From positions 1 through 51,618 of the forward strand of contig DGPN01000063.1 in NCBI GenBank assembly GCA_002390455.1: 51,618 bases of DNA. Direction: 5' to 3'. Below are positions 25,561-35,788 of this stretch, in pieces. The first letter of the stretch is position 1; the number at the start of each line of letters is the position of its first letter. Below the pieces are notes generated by a model. The model worked only from the letters and a program-made list of their open reading frames with translations, had not been told where the DNA came from and did not search any database. The stretch is from Flavobacteriaceae bacterium UBA4439 (GTDB taxonomy: Bacteria > Bacteroidota > Bacteroidia > Flavobacteriales > Flavobacteriaceae). Made by a program: the position numbers and the translations under genes.

Positions 25561-28338
25561 TTAAAAATCATACAATAACCTTAAAGTGATCGTTCTTCCT
25601 ATCTGAGGCATCCCCGGCAGGGCTCTAAATTTATTGTTAAACAAATTGACTGCTGAAAGATGAATTTTTAATCCATTGCTGAAATTATAGCCTTTCATGA
25701 CATCAAAAACCGATAGTGCATCAATACGACCAGGAAAGGTAGTTTGATTGGATTTGTATGCCTGATTCCATTGGTAAGAAACACTTCCGACCCATCCGTT
25801 TTCGGGTTGATAGCTCATTCCCCAACGGATTTTGTTTTGTGGAAAATTCAGGTCTCCTGGCTCACCAGAGGAACGGTTGAACCAAGTATAATTTAAATAA
25901 GTAGTCAATAGATCTGAAAAATAATACTTAGAATGGGCTTCAAATCCCCAATTGGTATTGATTTTACCAGAATCTCTTGTTATGTATCCATAAATCAATT
26001 TAGGAATGTTGCCGATAGGAGCTTGTTCTGTTGGTACGACACCGTGAAAGGGTAGTCCTGCTGAAGAAAGCTCGTCTAAAAAACCTTGTCCTCCTGCATT
26101 GTAAGCGCCATTTAATGTCTCTCCGACTTAAGTGGCTACCGCTTCAGCGATGGGTTGGGGGTAATTTTCTGTATCGATTAGAGCCTGTTCCAATAGCGGT
26201 TGGATTTTGGATTGTACACTATTTCCAAGTTTATTGGGCAAATCTTCAATATTAATCATTGGACTTACTTGAGTAAAACCTCCACCTGCGGTAGACCGTA
26301 AATGATAGACATCAAATCCTACTGCAAGTTTGTCCCATAAAAGCCCTTTATAACCAAACTCAATAGCTGACATTTTGGAAATCAGTACAGTTTCACCATC
26401 TTGGGGGAGTAGTGCAGTTCCATTTTCATTAAAACTGGAAATAGAACTGAATCCATCGGGAGTATTTTCCTCGAGCAATGATGTAATTAATGGAAGAATA
26501 GGAGCCAAATTTGGATCTTGACTGCCTAGAGCAACCAATTGTGCAATCACATTATTGTTTACAAAACTATAGGCGGCACTCAGTGGGAATCCATCTTCAA
26601 AATTGGTGTTGGGAACGCCAGGAACCAACCAGTCAATTTGAGGATTTGTACCAAAAGTATATGGGTTTTTCCCACCTATATTCCACACATCCAAAACCCC
26701 TGGCTCCCTTTGGATTGGGAGGTCAAAATAAATGTCGGAGGCAGGAATGGGATTGGCTGCACGGTTATAACTGATCCTGAAGTTGTGGTTTTCATTGAGT
26801 TTGTATACCAAAGCAGCTCTGGGAGAGAATGTCTTTTCATCCGTAAAATTATATCCGTCATATCGACCAGCTAAAAACATATCAAACTTTTTACTCATTT
26901 TAAATTTACCTTGAGCATAACTCCCCAAAATAAAATAATCATCGTCGTTCTCAAATCGTCCATAGACATGATTTTGAGTATCGGAAAGTGCGTTGCGATA
27001 ATCAACGCCCACCGTCCATTCAGAATTGAGTAGATTGGGTAAATCGAAATTGTATTGTATTTGAGCTTCATAGTGGCTCCTTTCAAGGGGAACAATTAGT
27101 CCAGTGCGATTAAGATAAACAGGATTACTATCGTTTCCACCATCATTTTTGATGTAATAAGTCTGAGCAAACCAACCTTTGTAATTGAATCTGGCTTGCG
27201 CCCAATATTCATTGGAATTACTCATCCCTTCACCCAGTTCATTGTAAAAAATAGCTTTACCTGCATTCCATCCTCCTGAGGTAATGATCTCCATTCCGCT
27301 TTTGGGTCTAAAATAGAGGGAAGTATTTACCATAGCAGCCCAATAATCTGGAATTTGTTCTTTTTTTGTAGAAATCAAAACGGGTCCATCGTTTTCAGTG
27401 TCAACAACACCTTCGGGCGTTATATTGGCTCTTCTGATTATTGTTTGAAAATTATCCAAAACCTTTTTATCATTAGCATCTTCGGGATCCAATACAAAAT
27501 CTTGACCAAAACCATATCGAGCGTTGATTTTATAGCCAAAGGTATTATCTTCATTGTGGTTGGCATGTCGGATGGCTACCTTTGTCGTATTGCGATCTCC
27601 ATAAATCAGTTCGGCAGTAGTACCAGGATGTTTAAACGGGCTTTTGGAGATAAAATGAACCACTCCTGAGGTTACATCTGGTCCATAAAGTGCAGAGCCT
27701 GGACCTAAAACAACCTCAATTCTCTCTAAATCGATATTGTTGATGGGTGAGTTTTGAGAATCAAAAAATTCCAAACCAGGGCTGATTAACGATCGATAAT
27801 CAAGCATAGGGAATACACCTGTAGAAAAAACACCACTACTGCCTCTAAGAGCCAAATTAATCCTTTGGCCAGTTTGTTGTTGTAATTCCACATCAGGAGT
27901 ATTGATCAGTGCACGAATAGGAGAAATAGCACCCCCAGAGTTGGATAATTCCTCTGCATTGAGAACCGATACAGCGGCTGGTGCTTCTTGTAATTTTTCT
28001 GCTCTACGAGAAGCCGAAACGATCACTTCATCGAATATATTACCTGCCTGCAAACTGATTTGAATGGAACCTGAATGCTCTACAGTAATTGTTTGACCAG
28101 CGAAACCGATATATGAAATCTTAATGTTTAGGGGATACGTTTGATTCGTAACCAAGGTGAAATTTCCATTAAAGTCTGTAACGACGCCCTGGGTGGTTCC
28201 TTCAATTAGAACATTGGCGTTGGCCAGAGGCATACCGTTATCGTCAGTGACATTGCCTGTGATAGTATTCTGGGCAAAAATTTGTGCGGACAATAGCCCA
28301 GAAACAACAAGAATTAGAAGATTGATCTTTGTTTTCAT
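25561..28338 (-). pseudogene. TonB-dependent receptor interrupted by an in-frame TAA
   Basis: Codons run in one frame from ATG at 28338 to the stop at 25561, 925 residues long, with a single TAA at 26130-26128 after residue 736 ('IAEAVAT' stop 'VGETLNGAYNAGG'). Parts: signal peptide ('LLILVVSGLLSAQIFAQ'), carboxypeptidase-like domain ('TITGNVTDDNGMPLANANV'), TonB plug ('ALRGSSGVFSTG', 'VVLGPGSALYGPDVTSGVV'), then a beta-barrel. The last barrel strands and the C-terminal aromatic residue ('TITLRLLYDF') lie after the stop, so the 736-residue product should not assemble in the outer membrane. No frameshift is involved; sequence on both sides is otherwise intact, implying a recent single-base change, a sequencing error, or readthrough. 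Substrate unknown. Confidence 0.88.
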
Positions 28339-28349
28339 AGTTAAGTAGG

Positions 28350-29031
28350 TTTGGTTATTTAATTGGGTAAATTTGGGATTACAGTTTATTTCATACTTTA
28401 TAAATTTAAGAAATATTCAACCACTGTGATTTTAGCTTCTTCAGACAGTTCGTTTTTTAGGGGTATTTCGGGTTTGTTTATATGATCTGAAAAACCTTTT
28501 GGTAGCACCATTATGAGTTCGCCAACTCCTAGGGCATTGGGAATGGAATATTGCAGATTATGATTTTTATGGATACAGCAGTTGAGAGCATCCGTTTTAA
28601 TGTCTAGAGGGAAAGTAGAACTCAATTTTTTATGATTCAAAAGTTTCAATTACATTGGAATTAGTTTATTGGGTAAAATAAAGTCAACTGATCATAATGC
28701 AAACCAGTATCTCACCTATTTCTCTTTGGAGTATCTAACTTTTAAGAATTGAGCCAATTATTTTTCAAAGTATAAAAAAACAGAAATAGTTTTTGAAAAA
28801 AACAAAGTCATATTCTAAGTCGCAGACTCTTCTGTTGATAAGCACTGTTTAATGAAGGTACAGTAATTTTTTTTGAAACTGCTTGTAAGAAAATTCTTTC
28901 AAACACAAGTAATTTAATGCCAGCAAAAGCATTATTATTAAAATCAATAAAGATAATTTTTACAGTCCGTATTGTTAATATTATGCTAAAATCAGAAGAT
29001 TTTATATATTGATACAAAATAAATCAAACAA
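28350..29031. other. AT-rich spacer between divergent TonB receptor and SusC genes
   Basis: This spacer should carry the promoters of the minus-strand receptor and the plus-strand susC. A minus-strand frame at 28398-28649 (83 codons from TTG, containing 'IPNALGVGELIMVLPKGF') has protein-like composition and could be a small gene or a 3' remnant; I do not recognise it. The remaining ~380 bases hold poly-A/T tracts but no hairpin, RNA gene or clear promoter box. Confidence 0.35.
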
Positions 29032-32000
29032 ATGATACAAAATTTAAAACATTTTATGTCAAAAAATTTACTTACTACAATATTAATTTTAGTTTCAAAT
29101 TTTTTGATTGCACAGCAAACGATCAGTGGAACTGTTTCTGATGAAAACGGTCCCTTACCGGGAGCCACTGTATTGGTCAAAGGAACAACCAATGGAACCC
29201 AAACCGATTTCGACGGTAATTACAAACTGTCGGGTGTGTCGTCTGGGGATACCCTTGAAATCAGCTACATTGGCTATTTAATGACAGAGTTAGTCTATGA
29301 TGAAAACGCAAGCCTTCAAATTGTCCTGGTAGAAGATACCAAGGCTTTGGACGAGGTAGTTGTCGTAGGGTATGGTACCCAAAAGAAATCAAGTCTTACC
29401 GGATCGGTTGTAAAAGTAGATAATGAGCAACTTACTCAAGTTTCTGTAGCCAACGCAACAGAGTTGTTGGCCGGACGTGTGGCAGGGGTGATTACCAAAC
29501 AAACCACTGGTATTCCCGGTGCCGATGGTACGACCCTCAACGTTCGTGGATTTGGTTCGCCATTGATATTGGTGGATGGAATCGAAATGGCTTTGGGTAG
29601 AATTGACCCTAACGATATTGAATCAATCAACACTCTTAAAGATGCATCGGCTGCCATCTATGGTGCTAGAGCAGGTAATGGGGTTATTTTGATTACCACC
29701 AAAAGAGGTAAAGTAGGAAAACCTCAGATATCCTACACGGGTACCATGAGTTTTCAACAGCCAGTAGTATGGAGAAATAATGTTAACGCAGGTCAATTTG
29801 TTGAAATGCAAAACGAGGGTGGAGCCGCCGTTTATACTCCCGAACAAATTCAGTCCTACAAGAACGGAGACCCTGGTTTTGAATCCTACGATTGGGAAAG
29901 AACTGTTTTTAGAACTTGGGCACCTATGAATCAACACAGTCTCACAGCCAGTGGAGGATCGGAAAAAGTAAAATTCTTTACCTCTATAGGTAGTTTATAC
30001 CAAGGAGGTTCATTCAGATCAGGAGATTTGAACTATGGAAGAACCAACATTCGTTCCAACGTCGATTTCAACATCAATGAGAATTTAACCGTTGGTTTGG
30101 ACTTGAGTTATAGAAATGACAAGCGTTCCGAACCTGGAATGCCGCAGAATAATATCTACAATGCCTTTAAGGTTTCTGAGCCCATTTTACACCCTGTCAT
30201 TCCGGGTCGTCCCGAAGTGGCAGCCAACAGTGGAGGTGGTTTCGGTAACCGTGCAGCCTATGGTGGAAGTCAGAGAAGTTTGTCTGGCTTTGTGGATCGA
30301 TTTGGTGAAGTCTTCAACGGAAGAATTCAGATGGAATACAAAATCCCACAAGTTACTGGACTTTCTGTAAAAGGAACCTTGACTTATATGTCTGATAATT
30401 TACAAACCAAAGATTTGAACAAGAGGATGCCTGTTTATCAATACAACAATGATAGCGAAGAAGTTACTCAAGTAGGACAGTCTGGTAGTGATAATCTGGG
30501 TGAATCCCTTCGTCAGTTCAAAAGAGTATATCCCACCATTTCCATCAGTTATGAAAATGAATTTGGGGATCACGAAATTAAAGGTCTTTTATTGACAGAA
30601 ACCATTGACGAGGAGACCATCAACTTTAGTGCTTCAAGAAGGGACTTGTTGACAACCGACTTGCCATTTCTCAACTTGGGGAGTGAGTTGGGCATCCAAA
30701 ACTCGGGGAACGCACTGGAGTTTGGACGTTCAAGTGTTGTAGGTCGTGTCAATTATGGATACAAAAACAAATACTTCTTGGAATCTAGTTTTCGATATGA
30801 CGCTTCTAGTAATTTCGCAGAAGATTCTCGTTGGGGTTTCTTTCCCAGTGTATCTGCGGCTTGGAGATTGTCTGAAGAAGATTTCCTAAAGGATGTTGAT
30901 GCCATCAACAGTTTAAAAGTTAGATTGTCCTACAGTGAAACGGGTAATGACAACGTTGGTTTGTTCAGATACCTCGAAGCTTTCTCTATTCAAGCCGCTG
31001 ACAATACTTTTTCCTTTGGGCCTTATCTTTTTGGTAACTCAGGATTGAGTACTGCCATTTCGACTACTGGTTTGGCCAATCCTAATGTTACTTGGAGAGA
31101 GTTGACCACCTATAATTTTGGGATTGATGCCCAACTTTTCGATGGTCTTTTGGGAGTTGAATTGGATATTTTTTACAGAGATCAGAAAGGAATCTTTGCC
31201 ACTCCTTTGGCGGATTTCCCCAGTACCTTTGGTGCTACACTGCCACAAGAAAATCAAAACTCTACCAGTAACCGAGGATTTGATTTGGTGTTGACACACA
31301 AGAATAAGGTTGGCGAACTCTCCTATGATGTTGGACTCTCTTTGGGCTTTGCTCGTGAAAGATACGAGTACTGGCCTGTTGATAGAGACATCAGAGCTTA
31401 TGCAGAAGACGAAACTGAATTAAATGATCCGGCCTTTATCAAAAGATTCAATTTGATTCAATTGAGAAATGGAAACTGGCTGAATCGTAACATAGGATAC
31501 AAAACCGATGGTATATTTATGAATCAGGAGGAAATTGATAATCATCCTGTTGATCAGTCATTGGTGGCTGGAGGAACTGGAAACTCACGTGTTATCCCAG
31601 GAGACATTCGCTATATTGACCTTAATGGAGATAATTACATTGACTGGAGGGATCAAGATGAGATTGGAAAAGGAGGATTGCCCGACATGACCTATGGAAT
31701 CAATCTTAGTGCCTCTTATAAGAATTTTTCTTTAAGTATGTTATTCCAAGGAGCTACAGGATTTAACTTCACCTTTGGGAATGAAATCAGAAACATTCTG
31801 ATCAACAACGTAATCCCTTATCAGTTTCAGTATGACTACCGTTGGACCCCCGATCCAAATAATCCTGGGGTGAACATCAATCCCAATGCCCAATTGCCTG
31901 CCAGTACGGCAGCCAATGCCAATGCTAACAACTCTGCGATCTCCGATTTTTGGGTGCAAGATGGAACTTATTTACGGCTTAAAAACCTCAATTTTGGTTA

Positions 32001-32196
32001 TGAGATTCCCAGCAGTATCAAAGACATGATTGGGGTCAACAACTTCAGAGTTTTTGTATCGGGATCTAATTTGATTACCTGGAACAATTTAGGAATCTAT
32101 AAGGGTTCATTTGATTCAGAAGGGCCCTCGACTCAGAATGGATCTACTTATCCCTTGATAAAGACTTTGTCTTATGGAATTAACATATCACTTTAA
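29032..32196 (+). CDS. susC: SusC/RagA-family TonB-linked outer membrane transporter
   Basis: A 1,054-residue protein. Signal peptide ends near 'SNFLIAQQ'; carboxypeptidase-like domain (about 29-110, 'TISGTVSDENGPLPGATV'); TonB box-like 'LDEVVVVGYGTQKKSSLTGS'; plug domain ('LLAGRVAGVI', 'LNVRGFGSPLILVDG', 'NGVILITTKRGK'); then a 22-stranded barrel to the C terminus. SusC proteins import oligosaccharides together with the SusD lid, powered by TonB. A second Met at residue 9 (29056) is an alternative start giving a more usual signal length. susD starts 10 bases after the stop. The glycan cannot be read from the sequence, but the locus context suggests algal or animal-type glycans. Confidence 0.95.
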   Translation: MIQNLKHFMSKNLLTTILILVSNFLIAQQTISGTVSDENGPLPGATVLVKGTTNGTQTDFDGNYKLSGVSSGDTLEISYIGYLMTELVYDENASLQIVLVEDTKALDEVVVVGYGTQKKSSLTGSVVKVDNEQLTQVSVANATELLAGRVAGVITKQTTGIPGADGTTLNVRGFGSPLILVDGIEMALGRIDPNDIESINTLKDASAAIYGARAGNGVILITTKRGKVGKPQISYTGTMSFQQPVVWRNNVNAGQFVEMQNEGGAAVYTPEQIQSYKNGDPGFESYDWERTVFRTWAPMNQHSLTASGGSEKVKFFTSIGSLYQGGSFRSGDLNYGRTNIRSNVDFNINENLTVGLDLSYRNDKRSEPGMPQNNIYNAFKVSEPILHPVIPGRPEVAANSGGGFGNRAAYGGSQRSLSGFVDRFGEVFNGRIQMEYKIPQVTGLSVKGTLTYMSDNLQTKDLNKRMPVYQYNNDSEEVTQVGQSGSDNLGESLRQFKRVYPTISISYENEFGDHEIKGLLLTETIDEETINFSASRRDLLTTDLPFLNLGSELGIQNSGNALEFGRSSVVGRVNYGYKNKYFLESSFRYDASSNFAEDSRWGFFPSVSAAWRLSEEDFLKDVDAINSLKVRLSYSETGNDNVGLFRYLEAFSIQAADNTFSFGPYLFGNSGLSTAISTTGLANPNVTWRELTTYNFGIDAQLFDGLLGVELDIFYRDQKGIFATPLADFPSTFGATLPQENQNSTSNRGFDLVLTHKNKVGELSYDVGLSLGFARERYEYWPVDRDIRAYAEDETELNDPAFIKRFNLIQLRNGNWLNRNIGYKTDGIFMNQEEIDNHPVDQSLVAGGTGNSRVIPGDIRYIDLNGDNYIDWRDQDEIGKGGLPDMTYGINLSASYKNFSLSMLFQGATGFNFTFGNEIRNILINNVIPYQFQYDYRWTPDPNNPGVNINPNAQLPASTAANANANNSAISDFWVQDGTYLRLKNLNFGYEIPSSIKDMIGVNNFRVFVSGSNLITWNNLGIYKGSFDSEGPSTQNGSTYPLIKTLSYGINISL

Positions 32197-32206
32197 AAAA
32201 ATTAAT

Positions 32207-33967
32207 ATGAAATTTAAATACTTTTTATATCTAACACTTGCGGTAACGGTTTTAAGCTGCGAAGACGTATTGGATAAAGCCCCTTTAGATAGAATTTCTG
32301 AGGTGGCGGTATGGCAAGACCAAAAATTGGCAGATGCTTATTTGACCGATGTTTATGCTCGAGCCAAATTCAGACATTTACACAGTAGTCATACTGGCTT
32401 TGGCTTAATCGCTGGTATGGCAGACGAAATGATTCAGTTTGCACCTTGGCAACAACCCAATGCGGCCATTGCAACTCCTATGAACTCAGAGACTCTGTTT
32501 GGAGCACTGAATTATTGGAAGTACAATGAGATTAGAAAACTTAATATTTTTATCGATAAGGTAGGTACATCCGAAGTTTTCGAAGAGGAGTACAAAACCA
32601 AAAGATTGGGGGAGGCCCGATGGTTACGTGCCTACTTCTATTTTAATATGGCCATTCGTTATGGAGGAGTTCCTTTGATCACTGTGGCTCAAGGCCTTGA
32701 TGATGATGAAGAGACCTTGTTTGTCGCTAGAAATACCGAGAAGGAAATCTATGATTTTGTTGACGCAGAAATGACCGCAATTTTTGCTGATTTACCCGAT
32801 TCTCATGAGGGAGAACCTGGAAGAGTCAGTAAATGGGCAGTCAAAGCACTACAAAGCCGTTCCAACCTATACGCTGGCAGTATCGCCCGTTTTGGCAAAG
32901 TAGAACTCAACGGTGTGGTGGGGATTCCCAGTGGGGATGAAGCCAGCTATTGGCAAAAATCTTATATCGCTTCCAAAGAGCTGATCGACAACAGTCCTCA
33001 TTCTCTTTACAATGCCTATCCCGATGATCCGATGTTAAATCACAAACAGCTTTTTGTTGATGAAATTGAGAACAATCCTGAAGTGATCTTTACCGAGCGT
33101 TATGATGCAGCTTCTACTTTCGGAACCAGTCTTTCCGTTACTGCTGTTCATGCTGATTTTGCTTTTGCTTGGAATTCCAATTTCAGACCTTATCTTGATA
33201 TTGCGGAAAAATTTGAATTTCAAGATGGAACTTCTGGAGCCATTCCTCGCGATCAATACGCTGCAAAAGAGTGGACTATGGATGAGTTGTTTCACAACAG
33301 AGATCCGCGATTTAAAGCGGCTTTTCTCTACAACGAATCCGATTTTTGGGGTGAAAAAGCTTATTTCCACGAAAAAAGTATTGTAGGGGGTAAAGATGTC
33401 AAATCTGGAGTTTTGGACGATGGCACGCCTGCCAAAGCATCCAACAGAGCCTTTGAACCCAGACCCAAACCTTTACGTCAAGGATTTTTACTAAGAAAAT
33501 TTTTAGACGAAAGTCCTGGAAATCAACAAGAAGGAGGTCAGTCCAGTGAAGATTACCACATCTTTAGATTGGGAGAAACTTATCTCAACTTGGCTGAAGC
33601 CGCCTTTTATCTCGGCAAAACGGATGAGGCACTCGCTGCTTTGAATACCATCAGGACTCGTGCGGGTATGCCTGCCAAAGCGACCATTACTGAGGAAGCT
33701 ATCAGAAACGAAAGAGCAGTGGAATTGGTCTTTGAAGAGCACCGTTTTTGGGACATCAGACGATGGAGAATTGCAGAGGAAATTCTCAACGATACTATGA
33801 TGAAAGGTCTTTCGTTCATTTATAATCATGATACCAAAAAATATAAAATATCTGTCAAAGACGCGATCAGAAGTCCAAGGGAGTTCTTATCTCACCACTA
33901 TTATTATCCTTTGACACTTGTCAAGCTATCTGACAATCCTAATTTGGTAGAAAATCCTGGTTATTAA
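32207..33967 (+). CDS. susD: SusD/RagB-family glycan-binding lipoprotein
   Basis: A 586-residue surface lipoprotein (VLSC, Cys18). I use the ATG at 32207; the frame extends upstream into the end of susC but that extension would spoil the lipoprotein signal. Family features: 'EARWLRAYFYFNMAIRYGG' (SusD TPR helix region), 'KWAVKALQSRSNLYAG', 'YHIFRLGETYLNLAEAAF', 'LAALNTIRTRAGMPA' and 'ERAVELVFEEHRFWDIRRW'. SusD forms the hinged lid on SusC and captures oligosaccharides. It is coupled to susC (10-base gap) and to the beta-helix gene (8-base gap), so the three form one operon. Confidence 0.95.
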   Translation: MKFKYFLYLTLAVTVLSCEDVLDKAPLDRISEVAVWQDQKLADAYLTDVYARAKFRHLHSSHTGFGLIAGMADEMIQFAPWQQPNAAIATPMNSETLFGALNYWKYNEIRKLNIFIDKVGTSEVFEEEYKTKRLGEARWLRAYFYFNMAIRYGGVPLITVAQGLDDDEETLFVARNTEKEIYDFVDAEMTAIFADLPDSHEGEPGRVSKWAVKALQSRSNLYAGSIARFGKVELNGVVGIPSGDEASYWQKSYIASKELIDNSPHSLYNAYPDDPMLNHKQLFVDEIENNPEVIFTERYDAASTFGTSLSVTAVHADFAFAWNSNFRPYLDIAEKFEFQDGTSGAIPRDQYAAKEWTMDELFHNRDPRFKAAFLYNESDFWGEKAYFHEKSIVGGKDVKSGVLDDGTPAKASNRAFEPRPKPLRQGFLLRKFLDESPGNQQEGGQSSEDYHIFRLGETYLNLAEAAFYLGKTDEALAALNTIRTRAGMPAKATITEEAIRNERAVELVFEEHRFWDIRRWRIAEEILNDTMMKGLSFIYNHDTKKYKISVKDAIRSPREFLSHHYYYPLTLVKLSDNPNLVENPGY

Positions 33968-33975
33968 TTTCATAT

Positions 33976-35652
33976 ATGGAGAAGTGTAAATCAATCTTTT
34001 TCCATCTAACCATTATTTTTCTAATAGCATGTAAGCCTGAGGGCGTGTTGGCTGAGGCCGACACCGCTTCTCAGGCTTATTATTTAGATGCGATCGCTGG
34101 AAGCGACAGCAATGATGGTTTATCGCCCGAAAAACCCCTTCAGACCCTAGAGGCGATTAGTAAGATCGAATTCAGGTCTGGAGATCGGATCTTGCTGGCC
34201 AATGGAAGTACTTTCCATGGATATATATCAGTAAACTCTTTTATAGGTGAAAAAGGGCTTGAAATTACCAACTATCAACCACCTGGATTTTCGAGCCAAA
34301 AGAGATCTAAGATCGACGCACGTGGTCATGTTAGTGGGATTTTTATCGAAAATTCTTCCAATATTACGATTTCCAACCTCAGCATTTCTGCCAATGGTGG
34401 GGGAATTAAAGACACACCCAGTTCCGCAACAAATGGAATGAGATGTGGAATTTTGATTCATGTAAAATCGAATCGCCTATTTCAAAACATCAAAATTGAA
34501 AATGTTGAAATCAAGGAAATTTACTATGAGGACAAAGGGTTTAATCGCGATAAAGACGAGGTAACCACGCCCAATGGTACTCAGAGCTACGGCTGGGGCA
34601 TTCGATTTTTAAACACCAGTAATAGCGGTCAGTTGAACAATATATCTGTAGTGCGTTGCCATATTGAGCAAGTGAGCCATAGTGGAATAAGATTCAACAA
34701 CAGCAGTCAGTTAAAATTTCAAGAAATTACCATCAATAACAATCGTTTAAATAAAACCGGTGGCCCGGGAATGGTATTGCTCAAAGCAGAAAATGCTAAG
34801 GTGAGTGAAAATCATATTTCCTATTCTGGGAGTCCGGATGACTCAAGAAACTGGGGGAGAGGGAGTGGATTATGGACTTGGGGTTCTTCCAAAATTATGA
34901 TTGACAAAAATATTTTTAGTTATGCCAACGGTCCAGCAGACTCCGCAGGTTGTCATATTGATTTCAATTGCAATGATGTCATCGTTCAGCGGAATTTAAG
35001 CTTGTCCAATGCTGGTGGTTTCATTGAGGTGCTTGGCAACAATTACAATTGTTCCTATCGCTACAATTTGAGCATCAACGATGGATATAGGATCAAGGGG
35101 GAAGGAAATAATTTTCAGGAAGGAAAAACCTTCTGGCTCAGTGGTTTTGCTGGAAAAAACAACACCCGAACCGGTCCATTCAATACCTATATTTACAACA
35201 ACACCATCTACACAAAGGCATCGATTCTCTCAAAAATAGCAGTGGATAAAGCCTCAAATGGCGTTTTGGTGGCCAATAATATTTTTCACGTAGAAGGAGA
35301 CAGTAAGCTTGTTTTAGGAGACCAATATAAGCCCGATGATGGGGGAGAAGGTACTATTGAAAACGTTACTTTCACCAACAATATTTTTTTAAAAAATGGC
35401 TATTGGCCAACAGTCGCATTAATTCAACCCGAGGATTATATCAGTGGTGATGTGCAATTTTTTAATAAGGGAGGAAGTGAGATCAAAGATTATACCCCCA
35501 CCCACAAAGAGTTGGTTCAGGACAAAGGCATTGTGATATCCAAAATAGATGGTGATGATAAAGGTTTGTACCTCGATTTTGAGATCAAAGAAGACTTATT
35601 GGGTAACCCCATAATCGGATTACCCGATATGGGAGCTATTGAGTTGGATTAA
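33976..35652 (+). CDS. Right-handed parallel beta-helix lipoprotein (putative polysaccharide lyase/glycan-active)
   Basis: A 558-residue lipoprotein (LIAC, Cys19). After the anchor comes the typical N-terminal pattern of pectate-lyase-fold proteins ('YYLDAIAGSDSNDGLSPEKP', 'LQTLEAISKIEFRSGDRIL'), then repeated short strands with Asn/Ser-rich turns ('NSSNITISNLSI', 'HSGIRFNNSSQLKF', 'NDVIVQRNLSLSNAGGF', 'YIYNNTIYTKASIL'), consistent with a beta-helix over about residues 90-500. Such proteins next to SusCD are usually polysaccharide lyases, hydrolases or glycan binders. I could not assign a lyase family or catalytic residues. Operon position right after susD makes it the likely signature enzyme of this locus. 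Confidence 0.82.
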   Translation: MEKCKSIFFHLTIIFLIACKPEGVLAEADTASQAYYLDAIAGSDSNDGLSPEKPLQTLEAISKIEFRSGDRILLANGSTFHGYISVNSFIGEKGLEITNYQPPGFSSQKRSKIDARGHVSGIFIENSSNITISNLSISANGGGIKDTPSSATNGMRCGILIHVKSNRLFQNIKIENVEIKEIYYEDKGFNRDKDEVTTPNGTQSYGWGIRFLNTSNSGQLNNISVVRCHIEQVSHSGIRFNNSSQLKFQEITINNNRLNKTGGPGMVLLKAENAKVSENHISYSGSPDDSRNWGRGSGLWTWGSSKIMIDKNIFSYANGPADSAGCHIDFNCNDVIVQRNLSLSNAGGFIEVLGNNYNCSYRYNLSINDGYRIKGEGNNFQEGKTFWLSGFAGKNNTRTGPFNTYIYNNTIYTKASILSKIAVDKASNGVLVANNIFHVEGDSKLVLGDQYKPDDGGEGTIENVTFTNNIFLKNGYWPTVALIQPEDYISGDVQFFNKGGSEIKDYTPTHKELVQDKGIVISKIDGDDKGLYLDFEIKEDLLGNPIIGLPDMGAIELD

Positions 35653-35788
35653 TCCAATCGAAGTTGAAATTGACAACCCTCCTGTCCATTGGCCATTGTG
35701 GGGATTTGGAATGAGTCAAGGACTAAAATTTTGAAGCACACTTTCTTTCCGTCTTAATCTGGGAACAATACCCAGCTTAAAAAAATTA

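Noticed and set aside
25561..25998. A separate 145-residue gene downstream of the TonB receptor
   Set aside because: It is the same frame as the receptor, separated only by one TAA, and consists of barrel strands with the outer-membrane C-terminal residue. It is the tail of the broken receptor, not an independent gene.
24852..26130. Possible reassignment or programmed readthrough of TAA (four in-frame TAA in two genes close together)
   Set aside because: Intact genes in the window, including asnB's neighbours gyrB, mdh and higB, end at ordinary stop codons including TAA, and the GH29 piece is also truncated. Decay explains it better.
28808..29017. 69-codon minus-strand frame in front of susC
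   Set aside because: Very AT-rich, low-complexity composition in the spacer where the susC promoter should lie; no domain recognised.
35755..35785. CTGGG/CCCAG hairpin between the beta-helix gene and kdsA as a terminator
   Set aside because: Five-bp stem with no proper T run on either strand; too weak to call.
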